Source of the DNA: Ampelocalamus luodianensis
Lineage: Eukaryota > Streptophyta > Magnoliopsida > Poales > Poaceae
DNA length: 64,000 bases
Direction: 5' to 3'
Assembly (NCBI GenBank): GCA_036346255.1
Contig: CM070617.1
Coordinates: 21,007,080 to 21,071,079 of the forward strand
The first letter of the stretch is position 1, and the number at the start of each line of letters is the position of its first letter. Below the pieces are notes generated by a model. That model was not told the origin of the DNA and did not search any database. It saw only the letters and a list, made by a program, of their open reading frames with translations. Below, one piece after another: positions 33,670-45,035 of the stretch. The position numbers and the translations under genes were made by a program.

Positions 33670-33799
33670 TGTTAGAGATATATGTATAGTGTGTTATTCC
33701 CCATTGTTATGAGGGGTTATTTGCATATTCATCACCTGTACTTTGTGTATATATATTGACCCTTTGACCCTCTGAAAATACAAGTTGCTATTCCTAACA
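33670..33799 (+). mobile_element. 3' LTR of the small Copia element
   Basis: TGTTAGAGATATATG to TATTCCTAACA. It differs from the 5' LTR by eight transitions and no indels. Confidence 0.95.
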
Positions 33800-35290
33800 G
33801 AGTCAAGTGATGTATCCCAAAAAAAACAACTAGCTCTTTCCTTGCGTTATGTTGATAAACTAGGAAGGGTATGTGAGCGGTTTCTTGGAGTAGTTCATGT
33901 AGCTGATACCACTTCTTTGTCACTTAAGGATGCAATTGAGTCATTACTTATTGATCACTCTTTGAGTCTTACTCAAGTTCGTGGGTAAGGATATGATGAG
34001 ACTAGTAACATGAAAGACGAGATTAAAGGGCTGAAAACTTTGATTATGAACGAGTCTCCTTCTGCTTATTACATCCATTGTTTTGCACATCAACTCCAAT
34101 TAGTTCTTGTAGCTGTTGCTAAGGGCAATGCAAACTGTATTTGGTTTTTTGATCAACTATCAAATTTGTTGAATGTTATTGGAGTTTCTTGTAAGCACCA
34201 TGAAATGCTTCGAAACACTAGAGCTCAGGAAGTTTTGAAAACGCTAGATTCTGGTGAAACTGAAAGTGGACGAGGATTGAATCAAGAGATGGGGTTGGCT
34301 AGGCCCAGTGACACGCATTGGGGTTCTCGTTACAAAACTGTTTTGCACATTATCGGTTTGTATTCTACAATCCGCAAAGTACTTATAAAGATTGAGAAAG
34401 ATCCCTCCTTAAAGAATGAATGGGGAAAAATCCATGCTATGGTAACAGCTTTTAAGTCATTTGATTTTGTTTTCATGACAAATTTGATGCTAGTCATACT
34501 TGATACACAGATGATTTATGTCAATCTTTGCAAAAGAGGGACCAATATATTATTAATGCTATGACACTTGTTAATTTGGCTAAAGATAGATTGCAACATA
34601 TGAGAAGTCATGGTTCGGAAGATTTTCTTCAGGAAAAGTTACATCATTTTGTATAAAACATCGTATTAAAATTCCTGAGCCAAATAAAAAATATGTGTCT
34701 TTTGAAAGATCAAAGCGCTTTTTCCTCAAACAAACAAATGATAATCATTTCAGAAATGAAGTATATCTTGACATCATTGATAATGTTCTTTAAGAGCTTG
34801 ACAACCGGTTTGACAAAATTAATATGGAGTTGCTTATGTGCATGTTTGCCTTGAATCCTCGTAACTCATTTGAAGCCTTTGATAAGGAGAAAATACTTAA
34901 CCTTGTAAATTTTTATTCCAATAAGTTTTTAAGTACAGATTCGATGAGATTTCCTTCTCAACTTGATAATTTTATTGATAACATGCTTAGTAATGATAGG
35001 TTTAACGACCTCAACAATCTTGATGATCTTTCTATTAATCTTATTGAAATAAAAAAAATATGAAGTTTACAAATTAGTATACTTGTTTTTCAAATTAGTA
35101 TTGCTTTTACCGATGACGACAGCAAGCGTTAAAAGAGTATTTTTCGTCATGACTCTTGTGAAAAAAAAAGTTAAGAAATATGATGAACGATCAATTCTTA
35201 AATGATTGTTTAGTCCTATTTATTAAGAGAGAATTTTTTTAAAGGTTAATAAAGATGATGTAATGAAATATTTTCAAGATAAAAAACGCG
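33800..35290 (+). pseudogene. hAT-type transposase, second part
   Basis: This continues from 30488: SDVSQKKQLALSLRYVDKLG, ERFLGVVHVADTTSLSLKDA, then a stop at 33986. The next frame (34010) has IHCFAHQLQLVLVAVAKGN, CKHHEMLRNTRAQEVLKTL and ARPSDTHWGSRYKTVLHIIG, all typical of the DUF4371-hAT family. After more breaks, 34824-35063 gives ELLMCMFALNPRNSFEAFDK. Around 35095-35230 lies a degraded hAT C-terminal dimerisation domain (LPMTTASVKRVFF-like, frame-shifted). It is a dead transposase. No terminal inverted repeats could be identified. Confidence 0.8.
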
Positions 35291-36057
35291 TAAAATAATA
35301 TTATAGTTATTTTGCATAGTTATAATTTTTGTAATTTTTTATTCAGGTAAGAACTTATTTGAACTATCTGCATTGTATTTTTGACAAATTTAGAATATAT
35401 ATGTTTGATTTATGATATTATAAAATTATTAAATAAACTATAAAATTATAGATGAAGTGTGCACCTCTATCGTCTAATTTTTAGATCCGTACGACCGAAC
35501 GGAAGGTAGGAAAATCTTACTGTTTCTGAGAAGCGAATGACACCGCTGCTCTTGCGTCCGTAGAGAACAAAATCCGGGAAGTTGTCGGCCGGGGAAAGCG
35601 GATTCCGTGGACTAAAAAGCAGAACAGATCCAGTAGAAAGAAGTCACACGAAATCGCAAAAGGAACAAACATCACGAAAAAAAAACAAAGGAAAAAAGAA
35701 GCTCCGATGAATAAAAAGCAATTGTAAATGGCAGCAAACCACCGCTTGAACAACAGCACGCCGCAGCGGTAGGCAATGGAACTTTAGGGGAAGGATCTCT
35801 ACGATGGGGAGGGAGCATACCGCGCTGGTGACGGGGAGGGAGTTTAGCACGTTCGCGACGGGGAGGGAGCCTACCGCGTTCGCGGGCGGAGCAATCGGCA
35901 AGAACCTGCGGAGGGCATGAGCTGGGGAACTGAAATAGGGAGAGTTCTATTTGGTGAGCCCGAGGGATGAAGGCGAAGGCAACTGGGCTCCGCGTGGACC
36001 GAGGTGGTCAGGCGAGGTTGCATCACGGACGAACACAAGCAGCAAAACGGACCTATC
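35291..36057. other. No recognised gene; 27 bp repeat inside
   Basis: The AT-rich part 35291-35470 is probably the tail of the transposase element. From 35470 the sequence is GC-richer, with a minus-strand frame (35644-35901) containing a 9-residue repeat around SLPV. The stretch continues beyond the Copia insertion at 42885, so 35470-36057 plus 42885-43090 was once contiguous. I do not recognise it. Confidence 0.3.
35806..35886. repeat. Three tandem copies of a 27 bp unit
   Basis: Units begin at 35806, 35833 and 35860, each starting ggggaggga and ending in a tacc/agca plus gcg stretch. A 27 bp unit keeps frame and gives a 9-residue peptide repeat on the minus strand. Confidence 0.8.
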
Positions 36058-36328
36058 TGTTGAGGAACCGTCGCTGGCGAGTCCAGTCCGAGCGATTACC
36101 TCGTAGACAAGCGTAGAATCGTAAGAAAAATGCATGAACACAAGAACAGAATAAGAGATAGAACACAGAGATGTAGGGGGACTTCTTGCTTCTCTTTATT
36201 CCTTCATCCATCGATCGATCCTTTACAATGAATAGCACCCCCTATTTATAGGCTACGACCCTGCTAGGGTTTGGGATGGGGCGCCCACTAATGGGCCGAC
36301 TGCAGGGTCAGGCCCATAGTTTTCAACA
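36058..36328 (-). mobile_element. 3' LTR of the large Copia element
   Basis: The plus strand runs TGTTGAGGAACCGTC to TTTTCAACA. In element sense CTATAAATAGGGGG (about 36239-36252) is the TATA region. The purine-rich tract 'aaggggag' lies inside at 36329-36336. Confidence 0.9.
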
Positions 36329-39300
36329 CTCCCCTTGGGCACCCATCCTTCATGTCTATGTCTCACAAAACTCCATAAAAACCCGATGGGAAAATTTGGA
36401 GAAAGAGTACATGAATCATGTTCTGCTATGCTGCACGAATTGCCTCATTAAAAACCTTAGCCGAGAAACTTCAGGAAAACTCGTCGAGGGAAAAAGAGTA
36501 CAATCCACCCAATTTCATTTAATCTCCAGGATTTACCTTTTGGGTACTCGATCTTCATGATCAAGCTTTAGTAATGAGTTTGTGAAGATTCTCCCCGAGA
36601 TCAGACTTCTCTAAGTCTCATCATTCCAATTCCACATATGCATCTTTCAAAGCTAGACGGAAGTGACTTATTGAATAAATCGCAAGATTCTCACATGACC
36701 TAGTATGCGATGCTTTGATTACGTTCATCTTTTGCAATTCATGAGCATAGAAGAACTTGGGGTTGATATGCTTTGTGAGAGGATTCTTCACAATAACCCA
36801 TCCGCACTTGTGCAACACAAGTGCATTATCTTCATTGATAATAGTGGGGTTGGTGCGGTATTCAATCCACATAATCGCTGGATGTAGTGAATCATCCGCC
36901 AAGCCAAGTACATTCTCGTGAGGCCTCGTATAATGCTATTGTTTCCGAGTGGTTCGTCGAAGTCGGTACAAGACTCGCTTAGACGATTTTCATGGAATTG
37001 CAGTTCCACCACATAGGAGTTCATAGCTTTGTTTGCGATTTGGTGTATCACGGGTCCTACAAGTACCGTTTTCGCATTGTCATTCATAGTTAAGTCTTTG
37101 TTCTTTCAGAGAATGTACCAAGTTCTTTGCTTCCTTAGAGGTATCGGAAGATATCCTTTATTCCACGCCAATGCCTTTGGTAGGTTCTCAGACTATACCT
37201 TGCTAGTAGGTTCCCTGAAATACAATGTCCGTTCTAGTATGCAGTTTGCTAAATACATTAGTGCTTCTATTGCACCTCGGTGTGGGAGTTCGGTCCCGTG
37301 ACTTTCTCCCCTCTTCTTTAGGTCTGTATGAGTCTTTGTCTTGCTGCAAAGATCTTTCGACCATTGGCACTTTCAAAGGGTATGTCTTTGCCAAGTCGAA
37401 CCTTTCTAACACCTTCTCGAGTGTAGGTGACCGATGCAATAATGTTCCTTCAGGGCATGCTCAAGCGCAAGCCTAAGCAATATTTGGTTTTACCCAAACC
37501 TTTCATTTCATACTCCAACTCGGGTAAGAGTTTGTTTTCTTAATATCCTTGAGGTTCCGATAATATTCAGATCATCTTCATACATCGAGATTATACAAAA
37601 TCCATTACGGGATTGTTGTATAAATACACGTGGATTATTCTCATTGTTCGTGTAGCCTTTCTTGCATAGAAAGTCGCTCAGCGATTATACCACATTCTCT
37701 TTGATTGCTTAAGTTCGTATAATGACTTTACGAGTTTCACACTGTACATATTTCTATTTGCTCTATCTTGGTTCGGGACATTGATACATTGGTGTATCTT
37801 CAATGTCCGAATCCAATATTTCATAAAGGTATCTTTGGTACCCCATCCATCAATTTCAATTCTAACTTCAAGTTCACTGCCATTGAGATAAATATTTAAA
37901 AGGGAGTTCCGCCCATGACCGGAGAATAGGTTTGTTCATAATCATCTTCTGGATGTCTAGTGAAAACTTGTACAACGAGTCTTGCTTCTTTTCATTTCTC
38001 TTTCGAACAAATACCCACTTATACCCTTCGGGGTGCACAAGGGGGAGACGTGCGGCTTACAGGCCCAAACGTCTTCTTTTATTCGGAGAGAATAATTCAG
38101 TTTCTATTGCCTTCTCCCAATCTTCTCAATCTGATCTTTTCTTTCATTCAGTGAGCGATGCAGGCTCTAAATCAAGATTGATGATTGCGACAAGTTTCTT
38201 TGCAAAGTAAATATCGACCTTGGCTGTTGTCATATTCAAAGATTCTCCCGAGGTCATAAAGTTTATAGCTATTTCTTCAAGGGGCGATTCTTCTAATGCT
38301 TCTACTTGCTCACCGCTGCTTCCAATTGCGGGGCAAGTCCCTTTAGTTTTTCAGCTCCGATGTGTGCGCACACATCCATGCGATGTCTCCTTCATGGGGA
38401 TGTTCAATTACGTATGCCTTTTACAAGGTTCCATACCGATACCGTGTCTCAAGCGCTCCCCTTTTGGTTAGGGGCACCGGTGATCGGTGTGTCAAGTCCT
38501 TCTTATCCTTTTTCACCAGCGTCCCGGTTACTTGGATTCGAGGCCGGAGTTCTCGCCCTTTTCGAGGCCTCGGGCGGGATTAGGATACCTTCATTGGTAT
38601 TTCAACCTCTCCGATGCATTGCGTGCAGTGCAAATGCTACTTGGTCACGCTCTTGAATCACTAAAGTGAACCGGCAGTTGATTTGCTAATATTTGCAAAT
38701 CTATTATCTTCGGACTTCAATTGTCTTCTAGACTTCAATTCAATTATCTTACGGACTGCAATTATCTTTTGGACTTCTCTATTTGCTTCATCGTGCGCGG
38801 GTCATATGCATAGATTTTTAATTATCTTCTGGATTTCAATTGTCTTCTAGACTTCAATTGTTTTCCGACATTATTATCAAGGGTTGATTTCCTCCCCTAA
38901 TGACGGAAGCCGATCTCATCTAATGTACTATCGTGAATCGGGCATTATACAAATCTCGATCATATGGTCCAAATACTTGATTATGGATCTTGTCTCATAA
39001 CCAACGTATATCCCGGACTTTTGGAGAAGACCCATTGCGTCACGCGGTGGTGGTATAGGTATATAATCCTTGCAACCAAACCTGCGAAGATGAGTAGTTT
39101 TCAGTGCTGACCCTTGCGCTAGTTACCTAGTTGGATGGATGTTATAGACCGACGGTCTAAAATTGATGAGAGTCGCTACGAGCAGATCACGTGTCCCCAA
39201 CATATAGTTGGTAAATTACAATTCTTCAAAGTTACGCTAGTCCATTACAGGTGCGGATGTGCGGTATAGAATACTCAACTTTAATTCCCATTTTCATACA

Positions 39301-41300
39301 ATAATCATCGGATGCCTTGAGTACATTCTTCGGCGTTGTCCATTCGGATGGACTTCACGTGATGATCGAAATTATTTTTCAATTGTTAATTATCGCAAGA
39401 TTTAGCTTTGCAAAGCATAGTTTCTCATAGACAATAAACATATGTGCGACCATTCCGAGGAAGCATCGATGAGCACCATAAAATACTTAATTGACCCTTA
39501 CAGGGTTGTATAGGACCGCAAAGTCTCCTAGATACGGTCCAGAATGCGAGGACTTCATCCTTCGCTTTGAGCAAAAGGTCTAATAATTAATTTCCGGTGG
39601 CACATGCGGGGCACACAAAATCTTCTGATTCGAAATTCTTAATATTCATATCATGTCCTGTGAATTGTTAATTATATCTCTCATCATCCTAAGACCTAGA
39701 CGGCACAATCTATCATGCCGTAGATAGAAAAGTTGAGCTTCTAAATACGGTTTCGTGAAAGAGTAGGTCAGAGGTGCCTTAATATTGGTGTAGTATAGCC
39801 CAATTTCATATGAAGGAAGATATTCTAATGCTATTTTTCATTTTCTTCACGCTTTGTAATGAGCAGGACATTTTGTACCATACTCTTCTTCGCCTCTACA
39901 TAGAAACCGTTAGCGCAAATATCGTGAGAGTTCTAGTCGATTCGGGTACAATAAGTCTTCTTTAATGACCAAAGTTGTGCAGTTGGGAGTATAATTATGA
40001 CCCTTCACGAGCTCGTTATACAAGTATCATTTGTCACGATCGTCGTAAGACTACCAAATTCTTCTTGCCGATCGATCGGAAAAATTTCGCTTATCTCAGA
40101 TGATATTCGTTGTGCCGCTACATGCTAAGCACACTTCCTCCATAGAGCGCCACACGCGTTCTAATATAATGTACTTTATTAATATGTAGCAGAAAACAAG
40201 CAACACATAAATAAAATACTTGGATATCGAACGTAACTTGTTATTATAAAGACGGAAAATAAGCCTTGCAGGACTTATAATAAGAATTTAATGCTTTGCT
40301 CTTCTAGAGCTTGCAACCATTATTCAATAATTCAAAATTTCGCTTCAATTACAAGCGCAAGTTTCTATAAAGGTTCGAGTGCAATGCGTGCATTTGGATC
40401 TAATAAGGCGAAGTATTCAGAACTTCGCCTAAATCGGCTCCATGCGCGATCTTCTCCTCTTGGTTAGCTACTACCGCGCTGCGATGTCCAAAGGAGGGAT
40501 GATGGGGCACTCTTTGGCTGTTCACATTCATAAGTGCAACTAATGGATGTGAATCCTCTGTACTGCAATGGCGAGGTATGCCTCATGCTATCATTTGCCC
40601 TTCTTCTTAGACCGAAAACATCAATAATGTGCGACGCACAACCTTACCCTTCTTGTTCCTCTCATTCGTGAGAGGCTTCATCACCTGTAGTCGCTAGCGG
40701 TGGCTTCATGGCGAGATCGCTCCTAGGTGGTTGCGAGATGAAGTTCTTTCTTAGAATATCATCTTGAGTTTCGCAACTTGCATGATGTCAATTAATTTGG
40801 CATACTTAATTTAGTAGTCTTGGCGATAGTTGCTTGCGATTCCACCGCGTTCGGGTGAAAGGTAGAGAGTCTTCTCAATCTTACGCTCATCCGTGATTAC
40901 ATTACCACGAATTGAAGGTCATTATAAATTACGTACAAATTCGACCATCTTGGTCGGTTCTCAATTCTGATTCGTGATGCGATCATCTTCATATTCATGC
41001 AAAAGTTCAAAGGATTACTGCTTGTAATCTGCATAAAATGGTTGCAAAATTCTCACAATGCTCTTGAACTCCGTGTTCGTGTTCCGTATTTTTCTATGTA
41101 TTTTTCATGATTTATCGCTATTTCCGGTGATTAAAAGCAATATAAACAATCACGTAGATAATCAAAACGATGAATGCGATACATAAATTATATAGAAATA
41201 ATAATAACAAGGATAAATATGCTTCAAAGTTCAAAAATATGCAAAAATTTGGGTTCAGAAGCCCTTTCTCATTGGAAAATGATTTTTAAACGAAAACGCA
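36329..41300 (-). pseudogene. Gag-pol of the large Copia element, heavily frame-broken
   Basis: Readable minus-strand pieces, C- to N-terminal: IEYRTNPTIINEDNA and NPLTKHINPKFFYAHELQ (RNase H, 36621-36902); RSPTLEKVLERFDLAKTYP and VPMVERSLQQDKD (RT connection, 37203-37439); the RT active box at 37571-37582, which reads YEDD where YVDD is expected; GYKWVFVRK (RT entry, about 38010-38040); and GIYVGYETRSIIKYL (integrase/RT linker, about 38960-39010, one frame change). The rest is recognisable only by fragments. Non-functional as written, although frame breaks may be partly artefact. Confidence 0.75.
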
Positions 41301-42614
41301 AGTTTGAGGTTAACACGCAAAATATCGCCTCGAGATAATTTGCGCGTAATTTCAAGACTTAGAGGCCCTTTTGCAAAAATCAGATTTTTCACCGCGCCCC
41401 TTTCTTTTCTTTTTCCACCTACCCCCTTCCTTTCTTTTCGCTCATTCGCCCCCTTTTTCTTTTTTTCATCGGCCGCCCGATTGTATCCGGCCTACCCGAC
41501 GGCTCGGGCGTGCGGCTACCCGGCTGCGAGTCGGAGACATCACGCGGGTGGGGCGGCGGCGGGCGGCGCGCGCGCAACCGCGGAGGCGACGCTACATGGA
41601 CCGGCGCGCGGCGGCCGCGGAGGCGGTCGGGGCGGGAGGGCCGCCGCGCCGGGCGAGCGTGGCGCCATGCGGGCGGAGGGCGGCGGCGCTTCAGGCCGGC
41701 TTCATGCGGCTGCGCCGCAACGGCCGAGCCTTCTTCCTCCTTCCTTTACTTCATGCCATGGCGCAATGCGGCCGGTGCGGTGCAAGGTGGCTACAGGCCA
41801 TAGACGGCGCACGCAGCGAATGCGACCGCAGGCGACAGTGCCTTTACGAGGTGGCCCAGGCCGCTCCGGCAGCGCACGGCCGGCCGACATCACACGCGCA
41901 TGCGCGCGCGCGAGATTTTTTGTTCGCTCATGTGTAATCGATTTTCACTCGCGATTCGCTTCACGCAAATACTGCTCACGCACGAGCAATCGCTCATCCG
42001 TGATTACCGCTCACGCGCGCAAGTCTTGTTCACCTATGATTCTCGTTCATGCGCGCATGCTTATTCAACCGCGACATCGCTCACACGAGTCTTCGCTCAC
42101 CGCGACATCGCTCACGCGCAAATCATCGTTCATCCGCGATTCATCGTTCGCGCACGATTACTTTTCATTTATGTATGTATGCGATGCAAAGAGGTGTAAT
42201 ACGAGATTGCAACGGGCGCGGCTTCATGCCGACATGTGCATGCTTGCCGCGTCTTTGGCGGCGTGGCTCGTCGTTGCCTCCATGGCGATACGTGATGGCG
42301 GACTATGCCGACCGTAACGTGATCGCGAGGTAGTAATGACCGCTGCGCGATGCGTGCACATGGTTCCTTCCATGCGATTGCATATATTATCATACGGTAC
42401 AATCATCATCTACTCTTTCATGTAATCCACCGATCGGCTTGGCGGCGACTTCAAGTCGGCTCGCGGTAGATTAGAGCGGATTTGCACCGTGAAAACCAAT
42501 CTAGAAAGCCAAATTTGCGAATTGAAAGCAATCTAGAAAAGCGATTCAATCTACGAGTGTCGTTCATCGACGGTTACCTTTTCGATGCGAGGAGAGTCGA
42601 TCGTCGCGATAACG
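41301..42614 (-). other. GC-rich leader of the large Copia element with imperfect short repeats
   Basis: It lies between gag and the 5' LTR. Near 42600-42614 the minus strand reads CGTTATCGCGACGATCG. This resembles the 'CGTTATCAGCACGA' primer-site region of rice Copia elements, with CAG read as CG. From about 41935 to 42165 the plus strand has about nine imperfect units of 20-30 bp, such as 'cgctcaccgcgacatcgctc', 'gttcatccgcgattcatc' and 'cacgcgcgcaa'. Long plus-strand frames (41304-42317) run through this and have the composition of GC-rich DNA, not of a protein. Confidence 0.6.
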
Positions 42615-42884
42615 TGTTGAGGAACCGTCATTGGCGAGTCGGTCGAGCGATTACCTCGTAGACAAGCGTAGAATCGTAAGAACAATGCATGAACACAAGA
42701 ACAGAATAAGAGATAGAACACAGAGATGTAGGGGGACTTCTTGCTTCTCTTTATTCCTTCATCCATCGATCGATCCTTTACAATGAATAGCACCCCCTAT
42801 TTATAGGCTACGACCCTGCTAGGGTTTGGGATGGGGCGCCCACTAATGGGCCGACTGCAGGGTCAGGCCCATAGTTTTCCAACA
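42615..42884 (-). mobile_element. 5' LTR of the large Copia element
   Basis: The plus strand runs TGTTGAGGAACCGTC to TTTTCCAACA. The TATA region CTATAAATAGGGGG is at about 42795-42808 on the minus strand. It differs from 36058-36328 mainly in the first 90 bases (for example 'agtccagtccgag' versus 'agtcggtcgag'). Confidence 0.9.
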
Positions 42885-43769
42885 CTATCATTGAGGTAAG
42901 CGCAGTGGCTCGTACCTGTGGTAACTCAAGAAACAGTAGCGGCATTGAGACTCAAGGCCGAGAACGTGCGAGCGAGTTTCGTGGCACGTCCAAACAGCGG
43001 CTGCATTAAACGAGCGCAGCCGCACGCGATCGGCGTTCCAGTAGTTTGCCTCGTAGGTTATATCTGACATCCTCCATTTTATCTAAGAAAATACTAGAGA
43101 TAATTATTCTAATAGTTCTTCTTTTAGATTATCTTTAACACCCTCATAATCATTTAAGGTTTACATGAATTAAATAAACATACTGATCAACACTAACTGC
43201 AATCTTTGTGACCTGCATGTGTTGTTTAGTTACATCTATATATATAAACAAGCAGCAATTCTAACACCAAGCCTCACAATCATTTAAGCTTTGCATGATT
43301 CTAACTCTGAAACTGAATAACAAATCGACATATCATGTCATACATCATCCACGAGACAACAAACCATGCGAACTACAGATCGATGGCTCATCACATATTA
43401 GATCGATGCATGCAATAAACCGAAACAAGTACTGCAAAATACAACCAAATAAAATCTCCAACAGTTTAGCCATAAGCAAAAGTAGAACTAAATAAAATGC
43501 CCGACAATATAGCCATAATTAGCACTTCTTTGAGACAGTGCACACATAACTAGCTGCAACAAAAGAGCCATCACTAGCAATTCTTTAGGTATTTGCAAAT
43601 AAACCTGTGTGAACACTAAAATAGTATGGTTAGTAACACCTATAGAAAAAATTAAGAAAAAAAAGGAAGATGCTTCAAGGAAATAGGGAGCCTAAAGATT
43701 TCAAATGATGGTAAGTTTTCATCTGGAGTTAGGAACAATGGAAAATTTCAGGGTGGGTGACATCACTGA

Positions 43770-43875
43770 GTACTACAGGCTACATTATATCAGTAGTCTC
43801 TTACATTACAGACTACAGGTTACATTACAGAAATTATACTACAGACTACAGAAATTACAGACTACAGGCTACAGC
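43770..43875. repeat. Short 'attacagactacag' repeat cluster
   Basis: 'ttacagactacag' or close variants occur about five times in 100 bp. The neighbouring phrase 'ctcayaatcatttaagstttrcatga' occurs twice as well (43141 and 43277). There is no coding content. Confidence 0.6.
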
Positions 43876-44319
43876 CTCACATCAAGGGTCTGTAAGTACA
43901 ATTTTTAAACATGGAACACTAAGAACTTGTAAATTAATCAACATAACAGAGAGAAAACTATGTCTACTCGATTAAGAAGAACATACTTTCCAAGGGCACT
44001 AAGATGAAGCACTGATACAATGCAGAGTTTAACCAATAAGAACAATTTCTTGACAACATTTCATCAATTATACCAACCAAGAATTAGTCAATAACCAAAA
44101 AAAAAGAAACTGTTTTGGACATGTAGAACCGCTAAATCATCCAGAACTGGGACGTGAACAAAGATTTTGTTCACAAATTACTAAAGATTTTGTCAATAAC
44201 CGCAGCTAAAACATCAAGAACTGGGACGCAAACACAGATTCCTTCCGCAAGTTCCATAGCGTACAAAACCCATCCAAGAATTCAACAAACAAAACAACCA
44301 AGAACCTGGAGTTGGTGCA

Positions 44320-44990
44320 GAGCAACGGCATGTACGGCCTCCTGGTGCCGGCCACCTCGAGCGGCGCAGGCGGTCGCACATGGTCCGGCGGCGCTTCACC
44401 ATCGGGACCGAGCCGGAGCCCGTCGCCTTCATGGGCGAGCGGCCAAAAAACCTAACAAGAAACCCCCCGATAGAACACGAAGATCAGACGACCAGCAACA
44501 AAGCAAGACTCGAGAACGATCGAAGGTAGGGTCGAGAAGCTTTGAGCAATCCCTTTCGAGCGAGAAATCCCTTTCGCGCCGTCACACAGAGCAATCGCGC
44601 GCCATGGAGAAATCTGCTTCGCACCGTTCCCCTAAATCTTCCTTCTACTCGCACGATTACTCCGGATCTATATTGGGCGATAGAGAGAGGAACTGGGGGA
44701 TGGAGAATGGAGTGCGCCGCTGTCGCCGAGTACTACGCACGCAAAAAAAAAATGCGCGAAAAAAAAAACTTCACACGCACAGAAGCGAAATTTGGTGTTC
44801 CTCTCGCGTCTGTGCGCTGGATCCGGGTGAAAAAACAAAACACATCGCGAAACGTCGAGTGCGCTCCAACAGAGAAATCCTTCGTCGACAGCACCTTGTT
44901 TCCCGTGCGCGACCGTCGCTCTGTAAGACGACGACTTTGTTCTCTCTCCTCTTTCTCTCTCTCTTCCCTATCAGAAAAAATTCAACGTGA
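44320..44990. other. GC-rich, gene-like stretch inside the probable TIR element
   Basis: Plus and minus frames are both open across 44320-44460 because of high GC. The minus frame (44214-44432) starts MKATGSGSVPMVKRRR, and the plus frame could read RRRFTIGTEPEPVAFMGE. The part 44540-44990 looks like a 5' UTR or promoter rich in 'ctctctcc' with no recognisable domain. It could be a captured first exon of a host gene. I do not recognise the source. Confidence 0.25.
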
Positions 44991-45035
44991 CATCTCTTAA
45001 AGACAGCTAAAGTGAACTATTAGAGATGCCCTCGA

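Larger units (their letters stand above)
30489..33799 (+). mobile_element. Internally deleted Copia element with 130 bp LTRs, TSD gagtc
   Basis: The LTRs at 30489-30618 and 33670-33799 are flanked by perfect gagtc copies at 30484-30488 and 33800-33804. The primer site TGGTATCAGAGC (30619-30630) matches initiator tRNA-Met. The polypurine tract 'gaggggg' is at 33663-33669. The two LTRs differ at 8 of 130 bases, all transitions, so the insertion is old by plant standards. Gag, protease and part of integrase are gone. Integrase, reverse transcriptase and RNase H remain in order, which makes it Ty1/Copia. Confidence 0.95.
36058..42884 (-). mobile_element. Full-length Copia element, TSD ctatc
   Basis: The LTRs are at 36058-36328 and 42615-42884. 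Target duplications ctatc are at 36053-36057 and 42885-42889. Coding sense is minus. RNase H is near the left LTR, RT around 37200-38100, integrase and gag further right, and a long GC-rich leader next to the right LTR. The LTRs differ at only a handful of places in 270 bp, so the insertion is young, yet pol is broken almost everywhere. See the findings for a possible explanation. Confidence 0.92.
43095..45035. mobile_element. Probable TIR DNA transposon, non-autonomous
   Basis: The left end at 43108 reads TCTAATAGTTCTTCTTTTAG...TCTTTAACA. The reverse complement of 44990-45031 reads TCTAATAGTTCACTTTAG...TCTTTAAGA, an imperfect inverted repeat of about 40 bp with the same outer context (gaga...tctaatag). 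I could not settle the target-site duplication. No transposase is present. The interior has an AT-rich left half and a GC-rich right half (44320-44990). Confidence 0.4.

Noticed and set aside
41304..42317. Long plus-strand open frame of 337 codons
   Set aside because: It runs through the GC-rich leader of a minus-strand Copia element, has Arg/Ala/Ser low-complexity content and no domain.
44154..44990. 278-codon plus-strand frame
   Set aside because: Begins in AT-rich non-coding DNA and passes through low-complexity sequence; at most part may be a captured exon.
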